The notes: a model not told the origin generated them from the letters alone. DNA of 64,000 bases from FEN-1219 sp035548835 (GCA_035548835.1 DASZSB010000148.1:1-64000), one strand, 5' to 3'; positions 11,551 to 20,270 are shown, counted from the stretch's first letter. Numbers and translations: made by a program.

Positions 11551-11836
11551 GCGAACGGTACCTCTGTAGCCCGGCGAGCGGACGATTGCAGCAGTCTACC
11601 CGGAATCGCCGCGCCTTTCGGGGGTCGCCATCGGGGCCGGTGCCGCCGGCCCGGACCGGATGCGGATTCCGCGGGTAACTACGTATATCGGGCGGGGGCG
11701 GCGCGCCGCGACAATTTCTGCGGCGGCGCCGGGCGAGTAACGTTTCCTTTCGTCCGCGCGGGGCGGGATCCGTGTACAGCCCTGCCGATCCGCGCCGCGC
11801 GTCTTCGCCGTATCCCAATACAACGAGGAGATTGTC

Positions 11837-12346
11837 ATGGCCGAGCTCAATGTTCAGAAAGTGCGCGCGCTCGATGACCGACGGCTGCCGATCTTTGCCG
11901 AGTTCGACAGGCTCGCAGACCGCATCCGTATGGAGGCCTTCAATCTGTTCGCCCGCCGCGGCGGCTCCGCCGAGCATGCGCTCGACGACTGGCTCGCGGC
12001 CGAGCACGAGGTTTGCTGGCCCGCGGCCCAGCTGGCCGAGAGCGGCGACGCGTTTACGCTCGAGGTCGCGCTGGCGGGCTTCGAGCCCCGCGAGATTGCC
12101 GTGACGGCCACGCCGCGCGAGATCATCGTGAAGGCGACCCACACGGCGGAGAAGGCCGCCACGGCCGCCGAGGTCCGCTGGTCCGAGTTCCGCAGCAACG
12201 ACGTCTGCCGACGTGTGGAGCTGCAGGCCGACGTCGACGTGGACAAGGTCGCCGCGACTCTGAACAACGGTCTGCTGAAGATCGTTGCGCCGAAGGCGGC
12301 CGCGAAGAAGACGCCCACGTCCGTCAAGGTGGTGGCAAAAGCCTGA
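11837..12346 (+). CDS. DUF2934-Hsp20 (alpha-crystallin domain) fusion protein
   Basis: A 169-residue protein. Residues about 25-57 match the DUF2934 pattern (IRMEAFNLFARRGG then ALDDWLAAEHEV); residues about 60-165 form an alpha-crystallin/Hsp20 domain with the predicted strands LEVALAGFEPREIAVTATPR and the terminal LNNGLLKIVAPK signature. Small heat-shock proteins hold unfolding proteins in the cytoplasm. The C-terminal tail is Lys/Ala rich and lacks an obvious I-x-I/V anchoring motif. GAGGAG precedes the ATG at 11837. It stands alone between the PQQ dehydrogenase and the hydroxyacid dehydrogenase. Confidence 0.85.
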   Translation: MAELNVQKVRALDDRRLPIFAEFDRLADRIRMEAFNLFARRGGSAEHALDDWLAAEHEVCWPAAQLAESGDAFTLEVALAGFEPREIAVTATPREIIVKATHTAEKAATAAEVRWSEFRSNDVCRRVELQADVDVDKVAATLNNGLLKIVAPKAAAKKTPTSVKVVAKA

Positions 12347-12355
12347 TGCCGCGGA

Positions 12356-12411
12356 GGCCGGCGTGCGCCGAGGGCTGTCGGGCATCGCCCGGGCGCTCCG
12401 GCACGCTGGCC
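12356..12411 (+). terminator. long stem-loop downstream of hsp20-like gene
   Basis: GGCCGGCGTGC at 12356-12366 pairs with GCACGCTGGCC at 12401-12411 (11 positions, one of them a G-U wobble in RNA), with a GC-rich interior that can fold further. It starts 10 bases after the hsp20 stop and could act as a 3' structure or terminator, but no T tract follows. Confidence 0.4.
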
Positions 12412-12488
12412 GGTGACGGGAGGCCGCTGTCGAACGCTCGCGCCAGCCCGTAAACTCTGCGCGAGCTTCACGCCGGAGACCCGCCACG

Positions 12489-13607
12489 ATGCCGAAGAAG
12501 AAAGCCGCAGCGCGACGAGTCGCGCCCAAGCCCGCCGAGCCCGCGGCCGACTTGCTCACGACGACCGAGCTGATTGCGCAGGCGAAGAAACGTCTCTCGG
12601 CCGAGAGCTGGGACTTCATCTGCGGCGGCGCCGAGACCGAGACGACGCTGCTTCGCAATCGCCACTCGCTCGACGGCATCGCGTTCCGGCCGCGCGTGCT
12701 GCGCAACGTCGAGGGCGCGAGTCCGGCGACGACGTTCCTCGGCCGCAAGCAGCGGCTGCCCGTGCTGCTCGCGCCGATCGCGAGCCTCACGGACATCGAC
12801 GCCGAGGGCGCGCTGCCGATCGCACGCGCCGCGGCCGAGTTCGGCTGCCTGATGCTGGTCAGCAGCGTCACGCAGCCAGGCTTCGAGGAAGTGGCGCGTG
12901 CGGCGGGCGAGCAGTTCGCGTTCCAGATCTATCCCGACGGCGACGAGCGCTGGGTGCTCGATACCGTGAAGCGTGCCGTCGGCGCGGGCGCCAAGGCCGT
13001 ATGTCTCACGGTCGACGTGCCGACCTTCGGCCGCCGGGAGCGTCACATCCACCGCCGGCAGACGATGGCGGGCCGGCCCTTCGGCGCGCTGCGCGCGGGC
13101 GAAGCGAACCGCGGCCGCGCGGACTGGGGCCTCGTCGAGAAACTGAAGCGCGCGGTCAAGGTGCCGCTGATGCTGAAGGGCATCCAGACGGCGGAGGACG
13201 CCGATCTCGCGGCGAAGCACGGCGTCGACGTGATCTACGTGTCGAACCACGGGGGGCGCCAGCTCGACCAGGGCCGCGGTGCGATCGATCTGCTGCCGGA
13301 GGTCGTGAGCGCCGCGCGCGGCAAGGCGCAGTTCGTCGTCGACGGCGGGTTCGTGCGCGGCACGGACGTGCTGAAGGGCCTCGCGCGCGGCGCCGCGATG
13401 GTGGGGCTCGGCAAGATCCAGGCGCTGGCGCTCGCGGCCGGGGGGCAGCGCGGGGTGGTGCGGCTGCTCGAGATCCTCGAGACGGAGCTCACGGTGAACA
13501 TGAAGCTGGTCGGCGTTACGAACGTCGCGGACCTCGACGGCACGTACCTGCAGCCCGCAGCGCACGTCACTCCGGTCGGGGTCATGAGCGCCTTCCCGCT
13601 GCTCTGA
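12489..13607 (+). CDS. FMN-dependent alpha-hydroxy acid dehydrogenase/oxidase
   Basis: A 372-residue TIM-barrel flavoprotein of the L-lactate dehydrogenase/glycolate oxidase family. Visible signatures are LTVDVPTFGRRE (substrate/FMN region), PLMLKGIQT with the FMN-binding Lys, VSNHGGRQLDQG containing the catalytic His and Arg, and VVDGGFVRGTDVLKGLARGA binding the FMN phosphate. It would oxidise an L-2-hydroxy acid to the 2-oxo acid. The N terminus has a Lys/Ala-rich lead of about 25 residues. GGAG lies upstream of the ATG at 12489. Its TGA shares one base with the ATG of the next gene (13607), so translation is probably coupled to the ATP-grasp/M32 protein. Confidence 0.88.
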   Translation: MPKKKAAARRVAPKPAEPAADLLTTTELIAQAKKRLSAESWDFICGGAETETTLLRNRHSLDGIAFRPRVLRNVEGASPATTFLGRKQRLPVLLAPIASLTDIDAEGALPIARAAAEFGCLMLVSSVTQPGFEEVARAAGEQFAFQIYPDGDERWVLDTVKRAVGAGAKAVCLTVDVPTFGRRERHIHRRQTMAGRPFGALRAGEANRGRADWGLVEKLKRAVKVPLMLKGIQTAEDADLAAKHGVDVIYVSNHGGRQLDQGRGAIDLLPEVVSAARGKAQFVVDGGFVRGTDVLKGLARGAAMVGLGKIQALALAAGGQRGVVRLLEILETELTVNMKLVGVTNVADLDGTYLQPAAHVTPVGVMSAFPLL

Positions 13608-16576
13608 TGCTGAGCCCCGCGGAGCAGCTCGGTCTCGCGGGCGCGGTGCTCGACGCGCGCGTGCGTCAGGCCGTGAACTACATTCCGGACTCCACACTCG
13701 TGCACGTGGCGAAGCGGCTCGCGGACGACGCGCGCGCGAACGAGGTGCTCTACGCGCACGAGGGCGTGCTCGAGACGGTCCGCATCATGCTGCGTCCGCT
13801 GCTCGTGATGCCGGAGCAGCTGAGCTATCTGCACAACGTCTGCTCGCGGATCATGAGCGCGCTCGCGCGTTTTCCCGATCTCTACGCGCGCGACCCGGAC
13901 ATGCGCCGCGTGCTGCCGCTGGCCGACGACGAGCGCGCGTGGTTCGAGGAGGTGTGGCACCCGCTGCACCACGCCGCGCAGACGCTGTATGGCCGGCTCG
14001 ATGCGCTCTGCGACTTCACTAGCGCGCGCTGGCAGGATTCGCTGCGTTTCATGGAACCGAATCTGTCCGGCGTCGGCGGTCTGCACTTCGGGCCTCTGGC
14101 CGAGTCGCTCGTGATGCGCGACGTCGTGCCCACGCTCACGGGCTACGACCCGAATCTCGCCATAGAGCTGCCGCGCGACCAGCGCGACCTGTTCCTGCAG
14201 GTGCTGCTGGATCACGCGCGCGCGGTCGGCCGTGCCGGCTCGAACCTGTGCCTCGTCGAGCCGAAGTACGTCGCCGAGGGCCCGGAGGAGCAGTCGCACC
14301 TGGTCGAGTACTTCCGCGCACGGCGCGGCATCGAGCTCACGCATGCCGATCCGCGCGAGCTCCGGCTCGTCGGCGACGAGGTCTACTACGAGGACGTGCG
14401 CGTCGACGTGGCGTACCGCGACTACGAGCTGCGTGATCTGCTGGCGCTCGAGACCGAGCACGGCACGAAGCTCGACGCGATTCGCGCGCTGTTCCGCCAG
14501 AACCGCATGGTGTCGTCGATCGGCGGCGATCTCGACCACAAGAGCTGCTGGGAAGTGCTGACGACCGAGGCGCTCTCGTCACGCTACTTCAGCATCGCCG
14601 AGCGGCAGATGTTCCGCCGGCACATCCTCTGGACGCGGATTCTGAACGACCGGAGCACGGATACGCCGGACGGCGTGCAGGATCTGCCGCGCTACGCGCG
14701 CGAGCATCGCGAGGAGCTCGTGCTGAAGCCGAACCGCGGCTATGGCGGCGCGGGCGTGCATCTCGGCGCCGGCGTGTCGCAGGGCGAATGGGAGCGCCTG
14801 CTCGATACGGCGCTGGCCGAGCAGCACGACCCGCACCGGCAGTGGGTGGTGCAGGCCGCGGCCGCCCTGCCCGTGCACCTGTTCCCCGTTCTGGACGAGC
14901 GCGGCCGCACGCACGAGGAGCCGTTCTACGCCGTCATGGGGTTCGCGAGCACGGACCACGGGCTCGGCATCATCGCGCGCGTGTCGCAGAAGCAGGTGGT
15001 CAACGTCGCGCAGCGTGGCGGTCTGGCCGCCGTGCTCGTGGGCCATCCGCCCGCCGATCTGACCGGCGCCACGCGCTCACCCGTGCAGGGCGAGCGCGCG
15101 CGCCAGGAGCTGCGCGCCGCAGTGACCAGGCTGCGCGACCTCGATGCCGTGATCCGCCTGCTCGAATGGGACGAGGAGACGTACCGGCCCGCCGGTGCTG
15201 CGGAGAAGCGCGCGTCGCAGCTCGCGGTGCTCGAAGGCGTGCGCCACGAGCTGCTGGCCGGCGACCGGCTCGGCGACCTGCTCGCGACCGTGAGCGCGTT
15301 GGCCGACCTGCCGGCAGAGGATCGCGCCGAGCTCAGATTGCTCGGGCGCGTGCGCCGCGCGGCCGTGGCCCTGCCCGAGAGCCTCGTCACGGCGTTCGCG
15401 CAGACGCGCTCGCACTGCCTCGCGGCGTGGGAGGAGGCGCGGTCCGAGGACGACTTCGCCCGGTTCGCAGGGCCGTTCGACGCGCTGCTGAAGCTCATGC
15501 GCGAGCGTGCCGAGGCGCTCAAGCTCTCCGACGATCTCTACGACTCGCTGCTCGACGAGCACGAGCCCGGCATGCGCCGCGCGCGCCTGGACCCGCTGCT
15601 GCAGTCGCTCGGCACGCGGCTCGGCGCGCTCGTGCCGCTGCTCGCGGAGCGCACGCGCAGGTTCGCCGCGCTGCTGCCGCGCGCCCATTTCGACGAGCAC
15701 CGCCAGCGCGAGTTCTGCGCGACGCTGCTCGCCGACATCGGCTTCGACTTCGCGCGCGGTCGTCTCGACCGCTCGTCGCACCCCTTCACGCTGATGGCCG
15801 GCGAGGACGACGTGCGCCTCACGTTCCGCTCGCGCGCCGACGATCCCGTGCGCTCGATCTTCGCCACGCTGCACGAGGGCGGGCACGCGCTGTACGACCA
15901 GGGGTATCCGCGCGATCTGCACGGCCGCCTGCTCGCGGACGCGCCGAGCACGGGCGTGCACGAGGCGCAGGCGCGCCTGTGGGAAAACCACGTGGGCCGC
16001 AGCGGGGCGTTCTGGCAGCGCTACTTCGCCACGCTGCGCGAGCTGTTTCCCGCAGCGCTCGCCGGCAGCGATGCGCGCAGCCTGCACCGCGCGATCAACG
16101 TCGTGGCGCCGGGCCTGAATCGCGTGGCCGCCGACGAGGCCACCTACAACCTGCACATCCTGCTGCGCTACGAGCTCGAGAACGCGCTGCTCGGGGGCGA
16201 CCTCGCCGTCGCCGATCTTCCGGGCGCCTGGAACGAGCGCCAGCGGCATCATCTCGGCGTCGTGGCGCCGACCGCGCGCGACGGCTGCCTGCAGGACGTG
16301 CACTGGGCGCTCGGCGAGTTCGGCTATTTTCCGACGTACACGCTCGGCAATCTGTACGCGGCACAGCTGGTCGAGACTTACGCGCGCACGCACGATCTCG
16401 ACGCGGAGATCGCGCGCGGCGATTTCCTGTCGCTGCGCGAGTGGTTGCGCGCGAACGTGCACGCCTACGGCGCGACGCTGGATGCGGAGACGCTGATGCG
16501 TCAGGCCACGGGGCAGGGGCTCGATGTCGAGCCGTTCTTCCGCCGTCTCGAGCAGCGCGTGGCCGCGCTCGAGTAG
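13607..16576 (+). CDS. bifunctional ATP-grasp-like ligase fused to M32 carboxypeptidase
   Basis: A 989-residue protein in one uninterrupted frame. Residues about 1-485 resemble the circularly permuted ATP-grasp/glutathionylspermidine-synthase-like fold: a preATP-grasp segment (SHLVEYFRARRG...VDVAYRDYE), a nucleotide-binding loop LKPNRGYGGAG near 375 and a closing FASTDHGLGIIARVSQ. Residues about 500-989 are a full Taq-type M32 metallocarboxypeptidase: N-terminal LLEWDEETYRPAG, zinc site HEGGHALYDQG, distal EAQARLWENHVGRS, DEATYNLH and QDVHWALGEFGYFPTYTLGNLYAAQ. The linker is about 20 residues, without an internal start with a good binding site. The enzyme could both make and cut an amide bond, in the manner of glutathionylspermidine synthetase/amidase; this is inference. 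Coupled to the upstream hydroxyacid dehydrogenase. Confidence 0.87.
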   Translation: MLSPAEQLGLAGAVLDARVRQAVNYIPDSTLVHVAKRLADDARANEVLYAHEGVLETVRIMLRPLLVMPEQLSYLHNVCSRIMSALARFPDLYARDPDMRRVLPLADDERAWFEEVWHPLHHAAQTLYGRLDALCDFTSARWQDSLRFMEPNLSGVGGLHFGPLAESLVMRDVVPTLTGYDPNLAIELPRDQRDLFLQVLLDHARAVGRAGSNLCLVEPKYVAEGPEEQSHLVEYFRARRGIELTHADPRELRLVGDEVYYEDVRVDVAYRDYELRDLLALETEHGTKLDAIRALFRQNRMVSSIGGDLDHKSCWEVLTTEALSSRYFSIAERQMFRRHILWTRILNDRSTDTPDGVQDLPRYAREHREELVLKPNRGYGGAGVHLGAGVSQGEWERLLDTALAEQHDPHRQWVVQAAAALPVHLFPVLDERGRTHEEPFYAVMGFASTDHGLGIIARVSQKQVVNVAQRGGLAAVLVGHPPADLTGATRSPVQGERARQELRAAVTRLRDLDAVIRLLEWDEETYRPAGAAEKRASQLAVLEGVRHELLAGDRLGDLLATVSALADLPAEDRAELRLLGRVRRAAVALPESLVTAFAQTRSHCLAAWEEARSEDDFARFAGPFDALLKLMRERAEALKLSDDLYDSLLDEHEPGMRRARLDPLLQSLGTRLGALVPLLAERTRRFAALLPRAHFDEHRQREFCATLLADIGFDFARGRLDRSSHPFTLMAGEDDVRLTFRSRADDPVRSIFATLHEGGHALYDQGYPRDLHGRLLADAPSTGVHEAQARLWENHVGRSGAFWQRYFATLRELFPAALAGSDARSLHRAINVVAPGLNRVAADEATYNLHILLRYELENALLGGDLAVADLPGAWNERQRHHLGVVAPTARDGCLQDVHWALGEFGYFPTYTLGNLYAAQLVETYARTHDLDAEIARGDFLSLREWLRANVHAYGATLDAETLMRQATGQGLDVEPFFRRLEQRVAALE

Positions 16577-16583
16577 CGAGCCG

Positions 16584-17819
16584 TCAGTCGAGCACGTGGG
16601 ACAGCAGCCCGTCGGCCAGCTTCGGCTCGAACCACGTCGACTTCGGCGGCATCAGCTTGCCGGCGTCGGCCACGGCCATGAGCTGCTCCATGCGAGTGGG
16701 GTGCAGCGCGAACGCGACCGCCGCGCCGCCGGAGTCCACGCGCTTCTCTAGCTCCGCGAGGCCACGGATGCCGCCCACGAAGTCGATGCGTGCGTCGGTG
16801 CGCGGATCCCCAATACCCAGCACGGGCGCGAGCAGCCGGTCCTGCAGCAGGCTCACGTCGAGGCTCGCGACGGGGTCCGTGCGCGGCACGAGATCGCCCC
16901 TGATCGCGAGCTCGTACCAGCGGCCGGCGAGATACATGCCGAAGGTCTCGGTGCGGGCCGGCGAGACGCGGCTGGTCGCGGCCGTCACCGCGAACGACTC
17001 GCGGATGCGCGCGAGCAGCGCATCGGCCGGCATGCCGTTCAGGTCGCGCACGACGCGGTTGTAATCGAGAATGCGCATCTCGTCGTGCGGAAACGCGACG
17101 GACAGGAAGAACTCGTGACTGGCGTCGGGGTTGCCGCGGCGCTGCGCCGCGACGCGTGCGGCGGCCGCCGAGCGATGGTGGCCGTCGGCGATGTACAGGG
17201 CGTCGAGAGAGTTCAACGCGGCCGCGAAAGCCGCGACGTCGCGCGGTGTGCTCACGCGCCACACCGTGTGCTGCACGTCGTTCGGGCCTTGTACGCTGAA
17301 CAGCGGCGGCGCTGTCGCGGCGCCGCGCACGAGCGCGCCGAGCGTGGCGTTCGCGCGGTACGCCAGCAGCACGGGGCCGGTCTGCGCGTTCAGCGTGGCG
17401 ATGTTGCGCACGCGGTCGTTTTCCTTGTCCGGCCGCGTGAGTTCGTGGCGGCGAATCCGGTGCTGCTCGTACGCCGCCACGGAGCCGGTGAACGCGATGC
17501 CGGTCTGTGTGCGGCCGTTCATCGTCATGCGATACACGTAGAAGCTCGGCCCGCGCTCGCGCACGAGCACGCCCGCGTCGACGAGCCTCGCGAGGCTCGC
17601 GGCGCCCTGCGCGTAGGCCGCGTCGGAGTAGGGCGAGCTGCCGGGCGGCAGGTCGATCTCGGGCCGCGAGATGTGCAGGAAGCTCTGCGGCCGGCCGGCC
17701 GCGAGCGCACGCGCTTCCTCCGTGCTGACGACGTCGTACGGGGGTGCGATCACGGTGGCCGCGTGCTCGGGCGTGGGCCGCAGCGCGGCGAACGGGCGAA
17801 CGAGGGTCTGGCTGGTCAT
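16584..17819 (-). CDS. DUF1015 family protein (SerK/SbnI-like)
   Basis: A 411-residue DUF1015 protein. Family marks are RPFAALRPTP and APPYDVV near the N terminus, ADGHHR at 211-216 followed by an Ala-rich helix, and a C-terminal FALHPTRMEQLM and MPPKSTWFEPKL. Some family members phosphorylate free serine (SerK in Thermococcus, SbnI in Staphylococcus); most are uncharacterised, so a small-molecule kinase role is possible but not shown. It is convergent with the ATP-grasp/M32 gene (7 bases apart), and the glutathione transferase gene lies 34 bases upstream on the same strand, so those two may form an operon. Confidence 0.85.
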   Translation of the reverse strand: MTSQTLVRPFAALRPTPEHAATVIAPPYDVVSTEEARALAAGRPQSFLHISRPEIDLPPGSSPYSDAAYAQGAASLARLVDAGVLVRERGPSFYVYRMTMNGRTQTGIAFTGSVAAYEQHRIRRHELTRPDKENDRVRNIATLNAQTGPVLLAYRANATLGALVRGAATAPPLFSVQGPNDVQHTVWRVSTPRDVAAFAAALNSLDALYIADGHHRSAAAARVAAQRRGNPDASHEFFLSVAFPHDEMRILDYNRVVRDLNGMPADALLARIRESFAVTAATSRVSPARTETFGMYLAGRWYELAIRGDLVPRTDPVASLDVSLLQDRLLAPVLGIGDPRTDARIDFVGGIRGLAELEKRVDSGGAAVAFALHPTRMEQLMAVADAGKLMPPKSTWFEPKLADGLLSHVLD

Positions 17820-17853
17820 CGCGAAATTATAGACGGCGCGACGCCGTCTTCGC

Positions 17854-18579
17854 TCACGTCGCGGCGCCGAGCACCTGCTGCAGAGTCGCGATCGCCGCGG
17901 GCTCGCCCGGGCGGCCCGTGACGGGGCGCGGTTTCGCCGCGAGCTCGTGCTCGCATACGGCGCGGCCCGAGAACTCGGCGTGGAAACGCGCGAGCTCGGG
18001 CCACGAGCCGAGCGGCACGTGCGGCCCGAACACGTGTTGCAGCACGCTCAACTCCTCCCACAGCAGGCAGTCCGCGACCATGACCGGCCGCTGGCCGAGG
18101 TGCGCGAACCATTGCCACTCGATCAGCGTGCGTTCGAGGTTGTGCAGCTGCGCGTTCAGGCGGCCGAGCGTGCGCTTCGCGGCAGCGGCGAGGTCCACGC
18201 CGGCGTAGGCCGCCTCGAGCCAGATCTGCAGGGCGACGGGCGTCATGACGTCGACGAACAGGCTCGACAGCAGCATGGCGTGCCGCAGGTTGTCGGCGGC
18301 CGAGAGTTGCTGCTCGTCGCCGAAATGGCGATGCACGAATGCCGCGATCACGGGCGTTTCCGCCACGAGCTGGCCGTCGACGTGCAGCACCGGCAGCTTC
18401 TGGAACGGACCCGACAGCGAACGGTCGCCGCGGATGGCCGCCCAGGCCGCGAAGTCGGCGCTGAGAGCGATCTCCTCGTCGGCGAAATCGATCCCGCGGA
18501 TCCTAAAGTAGTAACGCAGGAACTGGGCGCGGCCGCGCGCCGCGAAATACCGGAGCGTGACGTCGGCGGGAACGGTCAT
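17854..18579 (-). CDS. glutathione S-transferase family protein
   Basis: A 241-residue two-domain glutathione transferase. The N-terminal thioredoxin-like domain starts VTLRYFAARGRAQFLRYYF, where Tyr11 is placed like the catalytic Tyr of sigma/alpha classes, and contains FQKLPVLHVDG with the cis-Pro and ETPVIAAFVHRHFG with the glutathione-binding Glu. The C-terminal part is all helical. Substrate unknown; detoxification of electrophiles is the general role. Upstream of the DUF1015 gene on the same strand. Confidence 0.85.
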   Translation of the reverse strand: MTVPADVTLRYFAARGRAQFLRYYFRIRGIDFADEEIALSADFAAWAAIRGDRSLSGPFQKLPVLHVDGQLVAETPVIAAFVHRHFGDEQQLSAADNLRHAMLLSSLFVDVMTPVALQIWLEAAYAGVDLAAAAKRTLGRLNAQLHNLERTLIEWQWFAHLGQRPVMVADCLLWEELSVLQHVFGPHVPLGSWPELARFHAEFSGRAVCEHELAAKPRPVTGRPGEPAAIATLQQVLGAAT

Positions 18580-18682
18580 GGAGTGGCCTCTGGTCGGACC
18601 GGCCGATCATGCCATGGCGTACGCCACCTTCGCAGCTGTCACGGCGGAGGCACGCGTCGGCGCCGGTGCCCCCGCCGGATCG

Positions 18683-18702
18683 CGACTCGCTGCAACGAGT
18701 CG
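18683..18702 (-). terminator. stem-loop downstream of htpX
   Basis: CGACTCG and CGAGTCG form a perfect 7-base stem with a 6-base loop, starting 10 bases after the htpX stop. There is no T tract on either strand, so if it ends transcription it would be factor dependent. Confidence 0.4.
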
Positions 18703-18712
18703 GCGTGAGCCC

Positions 18713-19597
18713 TCAGCGATCGCGCATGGCCTGCAAGGCCGCGATTCGCTCGTCGAGCGGCGGATGCGACATGAACAATCGCGCGATCCCGGCCCCGGCC
18801 TTGCCGCTGATGCCGAATGCGGCCAGCTGCGAGGCGGGCAGCGGCTGATCGTGCGCCATCTTGAGCCGCTCGAGCGCCGCGATCATGCTGCCCGTGCCGG
18901 CCAGCCTCGCGCCGCCGCGGTCGGCGCGGAACTCGCGCTGCCGCGAGAACCACATGACGATGACGCTCGCGAGAATGCCGAGCACCAGCTCGGTCACGAT
19001 CACGGTGACGAAGTAGGCGGGACCGCGGCCTTCCTCGCTCCGGAACACGGCGCGATCGACGATCCCGCCGATGACGCGGGCCAGGAAGATCACGAAGGTG
19101 TTGACGACGCCCTGGATCAGCGTGAGCGTGACCATGTCGCCGTTGGCGACGTGGCTGACCTCGTGTCCGAGCACGGCTTCGACTTCTTCCTTCCGCATGG
19201 TGCGCAGCAGCCCGGTGCTGACGGCGACCAGCGCGCGGTCGCGGCTCATGCCGGTCGCGAACGCGTTCGGAGTCGGCGAGTCGAACACGCCGACCTCCGG
19301 CATGCCGATGCCGGCGGTCCTGGCCTGCGTGCGCACCGTCTCGAGCAGCCAGCGTTCGGCGGCGTCGCCCGGCTGCTCGATCACGTGCACGCCCATCGCG
19401 CGCTTGGCCATCCACTTCGACATGGCGAGCGACAGGAACGAGCCGCCGAAACCGAGCAGTGCGGCGAACACGAGCAGGCTGCCGAGGTCCCCGCCCTGAG
19501 CCGTAAGCCATCGGTCTACGCCGAGGAGGCGTGCTGCGATCGACAGCACGAGCAGGATCGCGAGGTTGGTGGCGAGGAACAGAACGATGCGTTTCAT
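18713..19597 (-). CDS. htpX: inner-membrane zinc metalloprotease HtpX
   Basis: A 294-residue M48 protease that degrades damaged membrane proteins, part of the envelope stress response. Two N-terminal membrane helices (about 4-24 and 38-58) precede the catalytic domain; HEVSH at 145-149 gives two zinc ligands and the catalytic Glu, and EFRADRGGA near 225 provides the third. Two further hydrophobic segments (about 157-178 and 195-216) match the family topology. PTPNAFATG and the C-terminal SHPPLDERI are characteristic. Its length and start (ATG at 19597, with GGAG upstream) match E. coli HtpX. Confidence 0.95.
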   Translation of the reverse strand: MKRIVLFLATNLAILLVLSIAARLLGVDRWLTAQGGDLGSLLVFAALLGFGGSFLSLAMSKWMAKRAMGVHVIEQPGDAAERWLLETVRTQARTAGIGMPEVGVFDSPTPNAFATGMSRDRALVAVSTGLLRTMRKEEVEAVLGHEVSHVANGDMVTLTLIQGVVNTFVIFLARVIGGIVDRAVFRSEEGRGPAYFVTVIVTELVLGILASVIVMWFSRQREFRADRGGARLAGTGSMIAALERLKMAHDQPLPASQLAAFGISGKAGAGIARLFMSHPPLDERIAALQAMRDR

Positions 19598-19646
19598 TGG
19601 GAGCTCCAGTATCGACTGACGGTTGATCGGGTATGCGGGCGTTGCG

Positions 19647-19832
19647 TCACTGCGCCGCCGCTGGCCGTGGCGCCGTCTCGCGGGTCCGATGCAGCGAGTA
19701 CAGCGCGCCGGCCGTCAGCAGGCCGACGGTGACTGCGAGAGAGATCCATGCAGGCACTTTGCCGAGCCAGTTCACGGCGAAGATCTCGGCGCCGATGAAG
19801 ACGAGCACGAGGGCGAGCGCGTATTTCAGGGA
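19647..19832 (-). pseudogene. C-terminal remnant of a TerC-family membrane protein
   Basis: Directly after the TAG stop of the hibernation-factor gene, the same frame continues for 61 sense codons before a TGA at 19647-19649. The product (LKYALALVLVFIGAEIF..., then VPAWISLAVTVGLL) matches the last two helices of TerC-type integral membrane proteins. There is no ATG; only CTG or GTG codons could start it and no ribosome binding site is visible. The earlier TerC helices are absent from the neighbourhood on either strand. I read it as the tail of a deleted terC, though a tiny two-helix protein started at GTG cannot be excluded. Confidence 0.55.
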
Positions 19833-20183
19833 CTATGACTCCGCGGGCAGGTCGCGCTCGAGCTGGCTGTGGCGGGCCGGCCGGTTGCGGCCGAGCGTGG
19901 TCTGCGTGGCGCGCTCGAGTTTCCCGAACGCGGCGGCGATCGCGCCATAGAGGTCGGAGTCGAGGTCGCTCGCCACGACGCTCGTGCGGTGGCGCCCAAG
20001 GCGCGCATGTACGAGGCACCCCTTGTCGATGCCGCCGCGGCGGCCGTTCACGTCGAAGAGCCTGACCTGCAGCCTGACGTCGAGCGCCGGGAAGCGGCTG
20101 GCGAAACCGCGGGCGCCGGACTCGACCGCGGCGCACAGCGCGGGTGTCAGGGTGAATCCCCGGGATTTCAGGTCCGTCCGCAT
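19833..20183 (-). CDS. HPF/RaiA-family ribosome hibernation factor
   Basis: A 116-residue protein resembling the short ribosome-associated inhibitor family: RSRGFTLTPALCAAVESGARGF, a central strand block VRLQVRLFDVNG and VVASDLDSDLYGAIAAAFGKLERAT, which corresponds to the conserved acidic and helix part that sits in the decoding channel. It would bind 30S subunits in stationary phase or stress. The ATG at 20183 has GGAG about 8 bases upstream; an upstream extension to 20237 would overlap the promoter. Divergent from nhaR. It is followed in frame by the TerC remnant. Confidence 0.78.
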   Translation of the reverse strand: MRTDLKSRGFTLTPALCAAVESGARGFASRFPALDVRLQVRLFDVNGRRGGIDKGCLVHARLGRHRTSVVASDLDSDLYGAIAAAFGKLERATQTTLGRNRPARHSQLERDLPAES

Positions 20184-20256
20184 CGTGAATCTCCGTAGCC
20201 TGGGAGTGCCACGTAGGCTAGGGTGGAGCAAAGACAAAAAAAAGCAGAAAATAGAG

Positions 20257-20270
20257 CCTGTAACATCAGG
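20257..20270. promoter_or_regulatory. short dyad in the nhaR/hibernation-factor divergent promoter region
   Basis: CCTG-TAACAT-CAGG is a small perfect dyad ending 9 bases before the nhaR ATG, so its right arm includes the only Shine-Dalgarno-like AGG. It lies in an AT-rich patch (A8 run nearby at 20236-20243) unlike the surrounding DNA. Autoregulation by NhaR or control of translation is possible but unproven. Confidence 0.35.
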
